Below are positions 1 to 8,599 of a stretch of DNA of 12,771 nucleotides, in pieces (positions within the stretch are counted from its first letter, which is position 1; every line of letters starts with the position of its first letter). The notes below the pieces were generated by a model. It was not told the DNA's origin, searched no databases, and saw only the letters and a list, made by a program, of their open reading frames with translations. The position numbers and the translations under genes were made by a program. The stretch comes from an uncultured Clostridia bacterium (GTDB lineage: Bacteria > Bacillota > Clostridia > UBA1381), in NCBI GenBank assembly GCA_910585485.1, contig CAJUEZ010000050.1, positions 1 to 12,771 of the forward strand. The letters are read 5' to 3'.

Positions 1-484
1 CGTTTTCATAGAAATAGTCGCGCGCCGTTTTCGCTATCTTGCTTCTCATAATAAGGTTGTCCTGCAAGGTCTTGCGTCTTAAGTCCAAATATCTGTATTT
101 TAAGCGAAGCTCCTCGTTTACATTGGTGTTATCGACAATCTCAAACGGCGGTGTCTGCGCCTTTGCTAAAATCCTTAAATCATCAACATAAATTTCTATA
201 TCGCCTGTTTTCAAATCGGGGTTCTTGCTTTCGCGCTCTCTTACGGCACCCTTTGCCATAAGCACATATTCAGCGTGGCACGAGGAAGCTTTTTCAAACA
301 CCTCTCTTACCGTACCATCGTCAAAAGCGAGCTGAACTATGCCCGTTCTGTCGCGTAAATCTATAAAAATAAGGTTTCCCAAATCTCTAACCTTCTGTAC
401 ATATCCTCCTACAACAACTGTTTTGCCTATACCATTAGTTTCTCCGCAGTAATTTGTGCGTTTCAATCCTTGCATTGTATCCAT
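1..484 (-). CDS. aspS: Aspartyl-tRNA synthetase, N-terminal part (runs off the left edge)
   Basis: Charges tRNA-Asp with aspartate in the cytoplasm. About 161 residues are visible. They hold the N-terminal OB-fold anticodon-binding domain (IFIDLRDRTGIVQLAF at about residues 39-54) and the start of the class II catalytic part (LRLKYRYLDLRRKTLQDNLI at about 126-145), which is characteristic of bacterial AspS. The rest lies outside the window. The start at 484 is the furthest upstream possible in frame, because a TGA lies three codons before it; a second ATG in frame is at 475. A GGGAG-type ribosome site (499-505) stands 14 bases before the start, which is rather far. The gene diverges from the flippase gene and has its own strong promoter. 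The leader is only about 40 bases, so no T-box controls it. Identity is clear from sequence; the archaeal/bacterial tRNA-Asn specificity class cannot be judged from this fragment. Confidence 0.96.
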   Translation of the reverse strand, partial: MDTMQGLKRTNYCGETNGIGKTVVVGGYVQKVRDLGNLIFIDLRDRTGIVQLAFDDGTVREVFEKASSCHAEYVLMAKGAVRERESKNPDLKTGDIEIYVDDLRILAKAQTPPFEIVDNTNVNEELRLKYRYLDLRRKTLQDNLIMRSKIAKTARDYFYEN

Positions 485-530
485 AATATATCAATTAACT
501 CCCTTCGGTTTTATATAACATACTCTCTAT

Positions 531-559
531 ATTTTACCCTTATCTTTTCTACATGTCAA
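531..559 (-). promoter_or_regulatory. Sigma-A-type promoter of aspS
   Basis: On the minus strand a perfect -35 TTGACA (559-554) is followed by a 17-base spacer and a -10 TAAAAT (536-531). Transcription should begin near 524, giving a leader of about 40 bases before the aspS start at 484. Seen by eye, not measured. Confidence 0.75.
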
Positions 560-619
560 GTAAAAATGCCCAAAATTGCCACATAAAAATACAATTACTT
601 TATTTTTTCTTGACAGGTC

Positions 620-648
620 TTGATTTAATACAATTTTAGATTTATAAT
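620..648 (+). promoter_or_regulatory. Sigma-A-type promoter of the flippase gene
   Basis: A -35 TTGATT (620-625), a 17-base spacer and a perfect -10 TATAAT (643-648) precede the gene starting at 692. A full TTGACA lies ten bases further upstream (610-615), but its spacing of 27 bases to the same -10 is too long, so the closer hexamer is preferred. The leader would be about 37 bases and includes the AAGGAG ribosome site (678-683). Confidence 0.65.
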
Positions 649-691
649 ATAAGAGATTTCTTACATTTATTTAATTTAAGGAGATTTTTTT

Positions 692-2410
692 ATGGATAAA
701 ATAAAAAAGGAAAACAGTCAGTCTTTTATGAATAATGTTACTGTTATATTAATATCTCAGATACTCGTCAAACTTTTTGGCGCTGTATATAAAATGGTAA
801 TAACAAATATTGATGGATTCGGTAATGAGGGACTGGGTTTTTATAATGTCGGTTTTCAGATTTACACATTGCTTTTGGCTATATCATCTGTCGGTATTCC
901 AAACGCAATCTCTAAAATGGTGTCTGAAAGAGTGGCATTGGATGATTATAAAGGCGCGCATAAAATCTTTAAAACCGCGCTTATGCTATTTTCCGCCATA
1001 GGAATTATCACTACTTTAGTTCTGTTTTTCGGCGCTGATATTTTCGCAAAAAATCTGATACACATAGACGGTTCGCAATATGTTATGCGGGCATTAGCGC
1101 CATCGCTGTTTTTTGTTTGTGTATCATCGGTAATACGAGGATATTTCACAGGCATGAAAAATATGAAGGCAACAAGTAATTCTCAGGTACTTGAACAAGT
1201 ATTTAAATGCACTCTTACTATTGTTTTTGTATATGCCTCCTTGTTTTTTATTCCGAATGAAAATCCAAACAAAATCCCGTTTATGGCATCATGGGCAAAT
1301 TTCGCCACATCTGTCGCAACGGTTATAAGTCTTTTGTATCTTATATATTTTTATTACAAAAGAAAGAGTAATCTTTCGGAAAACATCAAAAATTCAACCG
1401 GTGAAACGCTTTCTGTAACAGGAAAAAGGCTCATGATAAGTATACTTATGATAAGTATACCGATTTCTTTGGGTTCTGTTATAACCGCGATAAATCGCGT
1501 GATTGACACCGCCACAATAAGCCGCGGAATTGAGGTCGCGTTTCATTCGCTAATTCCGGCACATGGTTCGGTAGCTGAAATAGTAAATCCCACTGTCGAG
1601 CAAATGACAAGCGAAATAGCTCGTCTATCGGGACTTTTATCAAAAAGCGATATTCTCTATAATATGCCGCTTGCGGTAAACTTCGCTTTTGCGACGGTTC
1701 TTGTGCCATCTATCGCCGGCGCGCTTGCGGTCAAAAACTACAAAGAAGCTTCATCTAAAATCAATTATTCGCTTCTTGTATCAATTCTAATAATACTCCC
1801 CTGCGCGGTGGCACTCATAACGCTTGCACAGCCAATTTACAAAATTATATACTTTAGAACTCCTGACGGATATGACCTTTTACAGCTTGTATCTGTATCT
1901 CTTATATTTGCCGCTCTTGCTCAAACAATGACAGGCGCGCTGCAGGGACTTGGAAAAGTATATGTGCCGGCAATAAGTCTTTTATTCGGATGCGCGGCAA
2001 AAATAATATTGAATATATTGCTTATACGCATACCGTTCATAAATATTTACGGTGCCGCGATAAGTTCAATAGCATGTCAATTCATCTCGTGCGCAATATG
2101 CTTCATTGTTCTGTTGAAAAATCAAAGCGTCAAAATCACCCCTATGAAATACATCATAAAACCGCTGATAGCCGGTGCTGCAATGGCTATAGCCGCATGG
2201 TTGGTATATAAAGTATTCAATTTGTTGCTTGGAACGGGATTTATAAATAATCTTATAGCTTTCTCAATTTCCGCGATTATATCGGTCATTGTATATTTTG
2301 CGTCAGTGTTCGGCTTAAAGATTTTTTCTTCAGAGGAGATTAAACAGCTTCCTGCCGGAAATAAAATTTACAGCGGATTAGTCAAGCTGAAATTTTACAC
2401 GGCAGAGTAA
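692..2410 (+). CDS. Polysaccharide/lipid-linked precursor flippase, SpoVB/YtgP (MurJ-like) family
   Basis: A 572-residue integral membrane protein of the MOP exporter superfamily. Members move lipid-linked glycans, such as lipid II or capsule units, across the cytoplasmic membrane. The N-terminal part shows the family pattern: an amphipathic first helix (about 14-38), EGLGFYNVGFQIYTLLLAIS (46-65), GIPNAISKMVSE (68-79) and RGYFTGMKNM (149-158). Alternating hydrophobic stretches to about residue 542 fit 14 membrane helices. A hydrophilic segment of about 50 residues (273-325) follows the helix near 247-270 and is longer than I expect in SpoVB, though the total is not far above the usual 510-550. 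AAGGAG lies 8 bases before the ATG. Sequence alone does not separate a spore-cortex role (SpoVB), general lipid II flipping (YtgP/MurJ) and export of another polysaccharide. A 15-base tandem duplication lies inside the gene. Confidence 0.88.
   Translation: MDKIKKENSQSFMNNVTVILISQILVKLFGAVYKMVITNIDGFGNEGLGFYNVGFQIYTLLLAISSVGIPNAISKMVSERVALDDYKGAHKIFKTALMLFSAIGIITTLVLFFGADIFAKNLIHIDGSQYVMRALAPSLFFVCVSSVIRGYFTGMKNMKATSNSQVLEQVFKCTLTIVFVYASLFFIPNENPNKIPFMASWANFATSVATVISLLYLIYFYYKRKSNLSENIKNSTGETLSVTGKRLMISILMISIPISLGSVITAINRVIDTATISRGIEVAFHSLIPAHGSVAEIVNPTVEQMTSEIARLSGLLSKSDILYNMPLAVNFAFATVLVPSIAGALAVKNYKEASSKINYSLLVSILIILPCAVALITLAQPIYKIIYFRTPDGYDLLQLVSVSLIFAALAQTMTGALQGLGKVYVPAISLLFGCAAKIILNILLIRIPFINIYGAAISSIACQFISCAICFIVLLKNQSVKITPMKYIIKPLIAGAAMAIAAWLVYKVFNLLLGTGFINNLIAFSISAIISVIVYFASVFGLKIFSSEEIKQLPAGNKIYSGLVKLKFYTAE
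1430..1459 (+). repeat. 15-base tandem duplication within the flippase gene
   Basis: Two adjacent 15-base units (1430-1444 and 1445-1459) differ at one base and encode LMISI twice (residues 247-251 and 252-256) in a predicted membrane helix. The frame is kept. The junction also forms the palindrome AAGTATACTT. This looks like a small in-frame slippage or duplication event. Confidence 0.8.
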
Positions 2411-2416
2411 TAAGCG

Positions 2417-2446
2417 TTGTAAAAATCGGCGGCATATACGTATTAT
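2417..2446 (+). promoter_or_regulatory. Candidate promoter of the DUF5107/GH2 unit
   Basis: TTGTAA (2417-2422; 4 of 6 to the -35 consensus), an 18-base spacer and TATTAT (2441-2446; 5 of 6 to the -10 consensus) precede the gene at 2490. The match is modest, and read-through from the flippase gene is an alternative because no clear terminator separates them. The -10 lies within the palindrome at 2431-2451. Confidence 0.4.
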
Positions 2447-2451
2447 ATGCC
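2431..2451. promoter_or_regulatory. Palindrome, possible operator
   Basis: GGCATATA (2431-2438) and TATATGCC (2444-2451) form a perfect 8-base inverted repeat around 5 bases. It overlaps the candidate -10 in front of the DUF5107 gene, where a repressor operator would be expected. As RNA it would fold into an AT-rich hairpin, but no T-run follows, so it is a poor terminator. No regulator gene is in the window. Confidence 0.4.
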
Positions 2452-2489
2452 CGTAAAAATACCAATAAAAAAGAAAGGATGTTAATGTC

Positions 2490-5400
2490 ATGCAAAAAGT
2501 GAAAATATGGAAAGATGATGTGACTATTCCCACATATAAAATCGGGGAATACAGCAAAATACCTATGTTTCTTGAAAAGAGAGTATATCAGGGAAGTTCC
2601 GGACGCGTTTACCCTCATCCAGTATGTGAAAGTGTATCAAACGAAAAAGAGGATAAAACATATACAGCGATATATCTTGAAAATGAATATCTGCTTGTAA
2701 TGATTCTGCCTGAAATCGGCGGAAAAATCCATCGTATACTTGATAAAACAAACAATTATGACGCTGTTTATTACAATGAGGTAATTAAACCTGCACTTGT
2801 CGGTCTTGCCGGACCTTGGGTCAGCGGCGGAATAGAATTTAACTGGCCTCAACATCATAGACCTTCTACATTTGACCCCGTAGATTATACGATTCAGGAA
2901 AATGAAGATGGCTCTGCTACAGTATTTGTAAGCGAAATAGAAAAAATGCACCGTACAAAAGGTATGGCAAAATACACACTGTATCCGGGAAAAGCTTACC
3001 TTGAAATAAAAGGACAGTTATATAATCAAACAGACCGTCCGCAAACCTTTCTTTGGTGGGCAAATCCCGCTGTTGCGGTAAATGATTACACTAAGTCTAT
3101 CTTCCCTCCCGATGTACACGCGGTTATGGATCACGGAAAACGCGATGTTTCACGTTTTCCGATTTCTACGAGTACATATTACAAAATGGATTACAGCGAA
3201 GGCGTCGATATTTCACGATATAAGAATATTCCTGTTCCCACATCATACATGGCATATCATTCAGATTATGATTTTATAGGTAATTATGATTATAAAAAAG
3301 AAGCGGGACTTCTTCATATTGCAGACCATCATATTTCTCCCGGCAAAAAGCAGTGGACATGGGGATGCGGTGATTTTGGAAAAGCGTGGGACAAAAATCT
3401 TACTGATGAAAATGGCCCGTATATAGAACTTATGACCGGCATGTTTACGGATAATCAGCCAGATTTCACATTTATCGCCCCTTATGAAGAAAAGACCTTT
3501 ACTCAATATTTTTTGCCGTATAAAGGTGTAGGAGCTGTTAAAAACGCTAATTTAGACGCTGTAATAAACCTTGAAGCTATAGATGACAAAGCTTTTGTAA
3601 GCGTGTACTCGCCTGAACAAAAAGAAGTAAAAATAAAGTTGTCCGGAAAAATAGATAAGTATATATCAGAAGAATTTACACTGTCGCCTGAGAGTCCGTA
3701 CATCACAGTCGCGCAGCTAAATAATGACTCGGACACCGACCTGACACTTTCTGTGGAAACTCCGGATGGAATAGAAATATGCTCTTACTCCCCAATACAT
3801 AAAGAATATGAGCATACGCCGTCTCCGGCAAGCAAATGTGAAAAGCCTGAAAATATACACTCAATGGAAGAACTATATCTTACCGCCCTGCATCTTGAAC
3901 AATACCGTCACGCTACATATAATCCTGAGGATTATTATATAGAAGGTCTGAGACGTGATAAAACAGATATTCGTATCAACAACTCGTACGGAAGATATTT
4001 GTATAACAAAGGCGAATTTAAAAAAGCCGAGCAATGTTTCAAAGCGGCTATAGCGAAATCCACATGTAAAAACCCTAATCCGTATGACTGTGAACCCTAT
4101 TACAATCTTGGTCTTACTCTTAGAAAACAGAGTAAGTTTGACGAGGCTTTTGACGCGTTTTATAAAGCAATTTGGTCAAGTAGTATGCAAGACAAGGGTT
4201 TTTACCAACTCGCATGTCTATCCGCGCTTAAAGGCAATTACGAGCAGGCTCTCGAATTTGTTGATCAATCACTGCTCAGAGGCTGGCACAATCTTAAGGC
4301 TCGTAATTTAAAAACCACTCTGTTGAGATTGCTTGGAAAATTCAATGACGCTAAAGTGTTGGCGCTGGAAACTATGAAAATAGACCCGTTAAATTACGGA
4401 TGCCGATATGAACTTTACCGCGTTACTGATGATTTTGCAGTTTTAAATGAATTGACAATAATTATGCGTAATGATGTTGACAGCTATATTGAACTTTCTC
4501 TTGATTACAATGAATTCGGACTATATGAAGAGGCGGCAAAAGTACTTGCGCTTATCTCTCAGGCTGACAGAGCTATGCTGCATTATTATATGGCATATTA
4601 CTCAAAGAGCGATGTGGATCTTGAAATAGCGTCGAAATGCAGCTGCGACTACTGCTTCCCTGTTCGACTTAATGATATTCTTGTACTTGAATACGCTGTT
4701 GAGCATAACAAGTCTGATGCCAATGCCCCATATTTGTTGGGTAATTTGCTTTATGATAAGGGACAATGGGAAAAAGCCATTAAATATTGGGAATGCTCAA
4801 AGGAATTAAATCCATCAAATCCGATTGTACACCGAAATCTTTCTTTGGCATATTTTAATAAGCTGAATGATGTTGATAAAGCTGTGTCTGAAATGGAAAG
4901 AGCCTTTCGTCTACTTCCTGATGACGCTCGTATATTGTATGAACTTGACCAGTTATATAAGCAGACAAATGTTCCTGTTGTAAAACGTTTAAAATTGATG
5001 GCAGATAATATGGACTTGGTAAATTTGCGCGATGATTTGTATACTGAATTTATTACGCTTCTTAATTGCGAAGGTTATTATGACAAAGCTTTAAAATTCA
5101 TGAGTACTCATATTTTCCATCCTTGGGAGGGCGGCGAAGGAAAAATCACCTCTCAGTATAAGAAAACTCTTATTGGACTTGCGCATGAGCGTATTGAGCA
5201 AAACGATTATGAGGGCGCTAATGAATATTTGCAAAACGCTCTGTCATATCCCGAAAATCTAGGCGAGGGAAAACTTCTGGGCACGCTTGATAATGATATA
5301 TATTACATGCTCGGCAGAACTTTTGAAAAAATAGATTATATCCAGGCGAAGGAATATTATACGCTTGCCACAAGAGGCGGAAACGACCTCTCTTCTGCTG

Positions 5401-5753
5401 TCTATTATAATGACCAACCGCCTGAAATGTTCTTTTATCAGGCGCTTGCGTCAAAAGCGCTCGGCGATACAAAAACAGCAAAAAGTAAGTTTAACAAGCT
5501 TATAAATCATGGTTTGGAGCACATGAATGATTGTATTGAAATAGACTATTTTGCGGTATCTCTTCCCGACTTTCTTATTTTTGAGACTGATCTTGACCGC
5601 AAAAACACTGTAAACTGTGCTTTTCTGACCGCTCTTGGATATATAGGTATCGGAGATATTGAACTTGCTGAAAAATATATCTCCGACGGCTTGAACGAGG
5701 ACGTATCACATCAGGGGTTGATTGAATTAAAGAAATTTATCGAAAGGAACTAA
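2490..5753 (+). CDS. DUF5107 domain and TPR-repeat protein
   Basis: A 1087-residue soluble protein with no signal peptide or membrane segment. Residues 1 to about 345 resemble DUF5107, a beta-sandwich domain I place with the galactose-mutarotase-like fold. Visible features include EIGGKIHRI (75-83), GGIEFNWPQHHRPST (113-127), paired Trp (189-190) and WTWGCGDFGKAW (289-300), the kind of aromatic and histidine-rich surface expected to bind sugar. A linker or second beta domain (about 350-440) leads to helical TPR-like repeats from about 455 to the end, for example NSYGRYLYNKGEFKKAEQCF (498-517), PYYNLGLTLRKQSKFDEAFD (536-555) and APYLLGNLLYDKGQWEKAIK (746-765). AAAGGA stands 10 bases before the ATG. 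It is paired with a GH2 enzyme 4 bases downstream, which points to carbohydrate handling. Whether it is an enzyme, a sugar-binding scaffold or a regulator is not known to me. Confidence 0.85.
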   Translation: MQKVKIWKDDVTIPTYKIGEYSKIPMFLEKRVYQGSSGRVYPHPVCESVSNEKEDKTYTAIYLENEYLLVMILPEIGGKIHRILDKTNNYDAVYYNEVIKPALVGLAGPWVSGGIEFNWPQHHRPSTFDPVDYTIQENEDGSATVFVSEIEKMHRTKGMAKYTLYPGKAYLEIKGQLYNQTDRPQTFLWWANPAVAVNDYTKSIFPPDVHAVMDHGKRDVSRFPISTSTYYKMDYSEGVDISRYKNIPVPTSYMAYHSDYDFIGNYDYKKEAGLLHIADHHISPGKKQWTWGCGDFGKAWDKNLTDENGPYIELMTGMFTDNQPDFTFIAPYEEKTFTQYFLPYKGVGAVKNANLDAVINLEAIDDKAFVSVYSPEQKEVKIKLSGKIDKYISEEFTLSPESPYITVAQLNNDSDTDLTLSVETPDGIEICSYSPIHKEYEHTPSPASKCEKPENIHSMEELYLTALHLEQYRHATYNPEDYYIEGLRRDKTDIRINNSYGRYLYNKGEFKKAEQCFKAAIAKSTCKNPNPYDCEPYYNLGLTLRKQSKFDEAFDAFYKAIWSSSMQDKGFYQLACLSALKGNYEQALEFVDQSLLRGWHNLKARNLKTTLLRLLGKFNDAKVLALETMKIDPLNYGCRYELYRVTDDFAVLNELTIIMRNDVDSYIELSLDYNEFGLYEEAAKVLALISQADRAMLHYYMAYYSKSDVDLEIASKCSCDYCFPVRLNDILVLEYAVEHNKSDANAPYLLGNLLYDKGQWEKAIKYWECSKELNPSNPIVHRNLSLAYFNKLNDVDKAVSEMERAFRLLPDDARILYELDQLYKQTNVPVVKRLKLMADNMDLVNLRDDLYTEFITLLNCEGYYDKALKFMSTHIFHPWEGGEGKITSQYKKTLIGLAHERIEQNDYEGANEYLQNALSYPENLGEGKLLGTLDNDIYYMLGRTFEKIDYIQAKEYYTLATRGGNDLSSAVYYNDQPPEMFFYQALASKALGDTKTAKSKFNKLINHGLEHMNDCIEIDYFAVSLPDFLIFETDLDRKNTVNCAFLTALGYIGIGDIELAEKYISDGLNEDVSHQGLIELKKFIERN

Positions 5754-5757
5754 TATA

Positions 5758-8388
5758 ATGAGTTCAATAGATTTATCAGGAAAATGGCGATATGAAACCG
5801 ATTCTTCAAATATAGGTATTACAGAGAAATTTTATGAAAGAAAATTGTGCCATGAAAATTTTGTGTTGCCGGGAGATGCTTGTCTTAACGGCATCGGCAA
5901 GAAATTTGAACCGTTTGACTCTCTTTCGTATGAAGCTGTAAGAACTCTTCGTCCAAAATTTGAATATATTGGGGCGCTATGGCTTCAGCGTGAATTTGAA
6001 CTGCCAAAGGAAGCCGAGGATAAGTATATTACTTTATTTTTAGAGCGCGTTAACATCGCTTCGGACTTATGGATTGACGGTGTAAAAATTGACAGACAAA
6101 TTATTGAAATAACTACTCCTCATATATACAACCTAACAGGAAAAATCAAAAGCGGTATACATACCATAACGCTTCGCGTTGATAACAGCAATCTTCTTAA
6201 TATTGATGGAATGGCGAGCGGATACTCTGTAGATACGCAATCTATTTGGAATGGTATTACAGGTAAAATTGAACTTCGGTATGAAGAATTATTTCATATG
6301 TCTAATATACAGATATTTCCTTCACAAAAGTCTGTTCATATAAAACTCACCGCTCATTCAGACTGTCTTAAACCAAATGACAGAAGAGACGTTTCTTTTG
6401 ACATTTGCGCAATTTCACCTGACGGTAAAAAACTAAGGGCAAAAAAACTTCATTATACTCTATTTAATAAAAAGCAGATAATTCATATCGATTATCAAAT
6501 TAAAAATCCCAAATATTGGGATGAGTTTAATCCTGAGTTATATACAATGACGTTTAAAATGTCATATAAGAACCACAGCGATGAAAAAGAAGTTAAATTC
6601 GGTATGAGAACAATCTCCGCGCAAGGAAGAGACTTTATGTTAAACGGCAAGAAAATAGCTTTGCGCGGAACTCTCGACTGCGGAATATATCCGCTTACAG
6701 GTTATCCCCCTACCGATTTGGATACGTGGATAAAGACTTTTAAAACGGTAAAGGAATACGGACTGAACCATGTGAGATTTCATGCGTGGTGTCCTCCTGA
6801 TATAGCTTTTACCGCAGCGGATCTTGTCGGTGTATATGTAAGCGCCGAAATGCCTCTATGGCTAAATGTGGATGTATGCGCGCTTTCCACCGGAGATGAC
6901 CCTATTCATCAATTATATTTTCATAACGAGGCAGTCAAAATATCGGAATACTTTGGTAATCACCCGTCATTTATAATGTTTTCCAACGGCAATGAGCTTT
7001 TGGGTGATTTTGAAATGCTTGAAAATATCACTACTCAAATTAAAGCGTTTGATAACAGAAGACTCTATACTCTGACATCTAATTTCGACCGTCCCACAAC
7101 TCCTGCTGATGACTATTTCTCCGCATTTGAAGCAGCCGGACACAGAGTTCGGGTACAAGTTTTTCACGATGTTGTCGCAGAACATACTCGTCTTTCATAT
7201 GATGATGCAATAAAAGCTATAGAAATGCCGGTTGTATCCTTTGAAGTAGGACAATATTGCGTATATCCTGACGTTGACAGCGTGTCGGACTATACAGGAA
7301 ATTTACTTCCTGCAAATTTTGAATTTATAAAACAAGAAATGATTAAGCATAATGTATATCATATGCTTGAAGAATATAAAAACGCTTCCGGAAAATTTGC
7401 GGCGCTGATGTACAAAGAAGATATAGAGGCTTCGCTCAGAACACATCATATGGGCGGATTTCAACTCCTTGGTCTTTGTGATTACACAGGTCAGGGCACT
7501 GCGACAATAGGACTTTTAGATGTGTTTTGGAACAGCAAAAACATTATCACATCAAAGCAATTCCGTCATTTCTGCTCGCCGGTTGTGCCTCTGATGAAGG
7601 CAAACAGAATTTTTATGAACACAGATAAATTTGAAGCTGAATTTGACTTATATGATTATGGCAAGGATAAAATTAAATTTCCTGTTTTCAATTTAGCATT
7701 ATATGATGGGGACACTAAAATATACGAAACAAAAACCCGAAGAAAACGCGTTTCTTTCCCGCTTGATTTTATTACAAAATCAACTTGTATAAACGCGGTT
7801 TTATCCGTAAATGATTACAGTAATTCATGGAATATATTCGTTTATAAAAAAGAAGATAAAAAATATCCCGTAACCATCATTAAAAATATAGGAGAAGGGT
7901 TTAACAATATAGTTGAAAACGGTGGAAAAGCCATTTTCATGATGAGTGAAAAAAATCTCAGATATCCTATTGAGGGATTATTTAAACCCGCTTTTTGGTC
8001 ACCTGCACATTTCCCGTCAGATAGAGCATGCGGACTTATATGTGACGCTTCTCATGGCATATTTGAACATTTTCCGACAAGTTCATACGCTGATTTCCAA
8101 TGGAAACATCCTATTGATAACTCAGTAAGCCCTGTTGTCGCATCACTGCCGCAGGATTTCAAGTATATTATTGAGCCTGTACCCAATTTTTATAATAATA
8201 TTAGACGCTCTCCTCTTTTCGAAGCAAAAGTGGGAAATGCGGACATACTTTTCTGCGGATTTGATTTAAATGTCAATAAACCCACTGTTAAAGCTTTAAA
8301 AAACAGTATCTTTAATTATGTTTTATCTGACAGCTTCTCTCCGGAGCAAAGATTAACAAAAGATGATATTGACGAACTTTTTAAGTAA
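5758..8388 (+). CDS. Glycoside hydrolase family 2 protein (beta-galactosidase/beta-glucuronidase-like)
   Basis: An 876-residue enzyme without signal peptide, predicted to cleave a terminal beta-linked sugar from an oligosaccharide in the cytoplasm by a retaining mechanism. Domains in order: sugar-binding jelly roll (about 1-175, with FEYIGALWLQREFELP at 68-83), an immunoglobulin-like domain (about 178-285), a TIM barrel (about 286-600) and a C-terminal part of about 270 residues. In the barrel, LNGKKIALRGTLDCGIYP (295-312) and NHVRFHAWCPPDIAFTAAD (337-355) are typical. The likely acid/base is Glu413 in SNGNEL, and the likely nucleophile Glu496 in SFEVGQYCVYP. GGFQLLGLCDYTGQGTATIG (566-585) also fits the group. 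The C-terminal part, with FWSPAHFPSD (746-755) and HFPTSSYADFQW (771-782), may be an amidotransferase-like accessory fold. AAAGGA inside the end of the preceding gene, 9 bases before the ATG, implies translational coupling. The exact sugar cannot be named. Confidence 0.9.
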   Translation: MSSIDLSGKWRYETDSSNIGITEKFYERKLCHENFVLPGDACLNGIGKKFEPFDSLSYEAVRTLRPKFEYIGALWLQREFELPKEAEDKYITLFLERVNIASDLWIDGVKIDRQIIEITTPHIYNLTGKIKSGIHTITLRVDNSNLLNIDGMASGYSVDTQSIWNGITGKIELRYEELFHMSNIQIFPSQKSVHIKLTAHSDCLKPNDRRDVSFDICAISPDGKKLRAKKLHYTLFNKKQIIHIDYQIKNPKYWDEFNPELYTMTFKMSYKNHSDEKEVKFGMRTISAQGRDFMLNGKKIALRGTLDCGIYPLTGYPPTDLDTWIKTFKTVKEYGLNHVRFHAWCPPDIAFTAADLVGVYVSAEMPLWLNVDVCALSTGDDPIHQLYFHNEAVKISEYFGNHPSFIMFSNGNELLGDFEMLENITTQIKAFDNRRLYTLTSNFDRPTTPADDYFSAFEAAGHRVRVQVFHDVVAEHTRLSYDDAIKAIEMPVVSFEVGQYCVYPDVDSVSDYTGNLLPANFEFIKQEMIKHNVYHMLEEYKNASGKFAALMYKEDIEASLRTHHMGGFQLLGLCDYTGQGTATIGLLDVFWNSKNIITSKQFRHFCSPVVPLMKANRIFMNTDKFEAEFDLYDYGKDKIKFPVFNLALYDGDTKIYETKTRRKRVSFPLDFITKSTCINAVLSVNDYSNSWNIFVYKKEDKKYPVTIIKNIGEGFNNIVENGGKAIFMMSEKNLRYPIEGLFKPAFWSPAHFPSDRACGLICDASHGIFEHFPTSSYADFQWKHPIDNSVSPVVASLPQDFKYIIEPVPNFYNNIRRSPLFEAKVGNADILFCGFDLNVNKPTVKALKNSIFNYVLSDSFSPEQRLTKDDIDELFK

Positions 8389-8599
8389 AATATTATAAAA
8401 ACTCGGTCTGTTTAATACAGTGCGACAATCAAAAAGACTCTGCAATGTAAAACTGCAAAGTCTTTTTTTTACTACCCTTTATCCTAATATTGACTACAAT
8501 GCCATTATACAGCATTATTCTGCATAAATCAACAAAAGTTTATCGTTGTAAACAAAATGTAAGCATTCAAAATATAATCTGTAACCTAATCGAAATATG
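8389..8599. other. Intergenic region between convergent genes
   Basis: This 211-base stretch separates the GH2 gene from the leftward desulfoferrodoxin gene. It contains the bidirectional terminator at 8431-8470 and a small imperfect hairpin at 8505-8527 without a T-run. I see no open frame with a ribosome site and no RNA gene. Confidence 0.6.
8431..8470. terminator. Bidirectional intrinsic terminator
   Basis: AAAAAGACT (8431-8439) pairs with AGTCTTTTT (8459-8467), extended by TGCA/TGCA (8441-8444 and 8454-8457) around one mismatch. On the plus strand the T-run continues to 8470, ending the DUF5107/GH2 unit. On the minus strand the complement also ends in about five Ts, so it can serve the leftward rubrerythrin/desulfoferrodoxin unit, whose last codon lies 130 bases away. 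Confidence 0.8.

Noticed and set aside
610..648. Promoter using the perfect TTGACA at 610-615
   Set aside because: Its distance of 27 bases to TATAAT (643-648) is too long. TTGATT at 620-625 has the ideal 17-base spacing.
485..691. T-box riboswitch in front of aspS
   Set aside because: The aspS promoter places the transcript start about 40 bases before the ATG. There is no room for a specifier stem or antiterminator, and no T-box sequence is seen.
2431..2451. Terminator of the flippase gene
   Set aside because: The stem is AT-rich and is followed by CGTAAAAAT, not a T-run. A protein-binding palindrome is more likely.
2490..8388. Genes on the opposite strand inside the DUF5107 and GH2 genes
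   Set aside because: Several short open frames exist, but none shows a recognisable protein pattern, and all lie wholly inside strongly supported coding sequence.
8505..8527. Second terminator after desulfoferrodoxin
   Set aside because: The 8-base stem has one wobble or mismatch, and no T-run follows on either strand.
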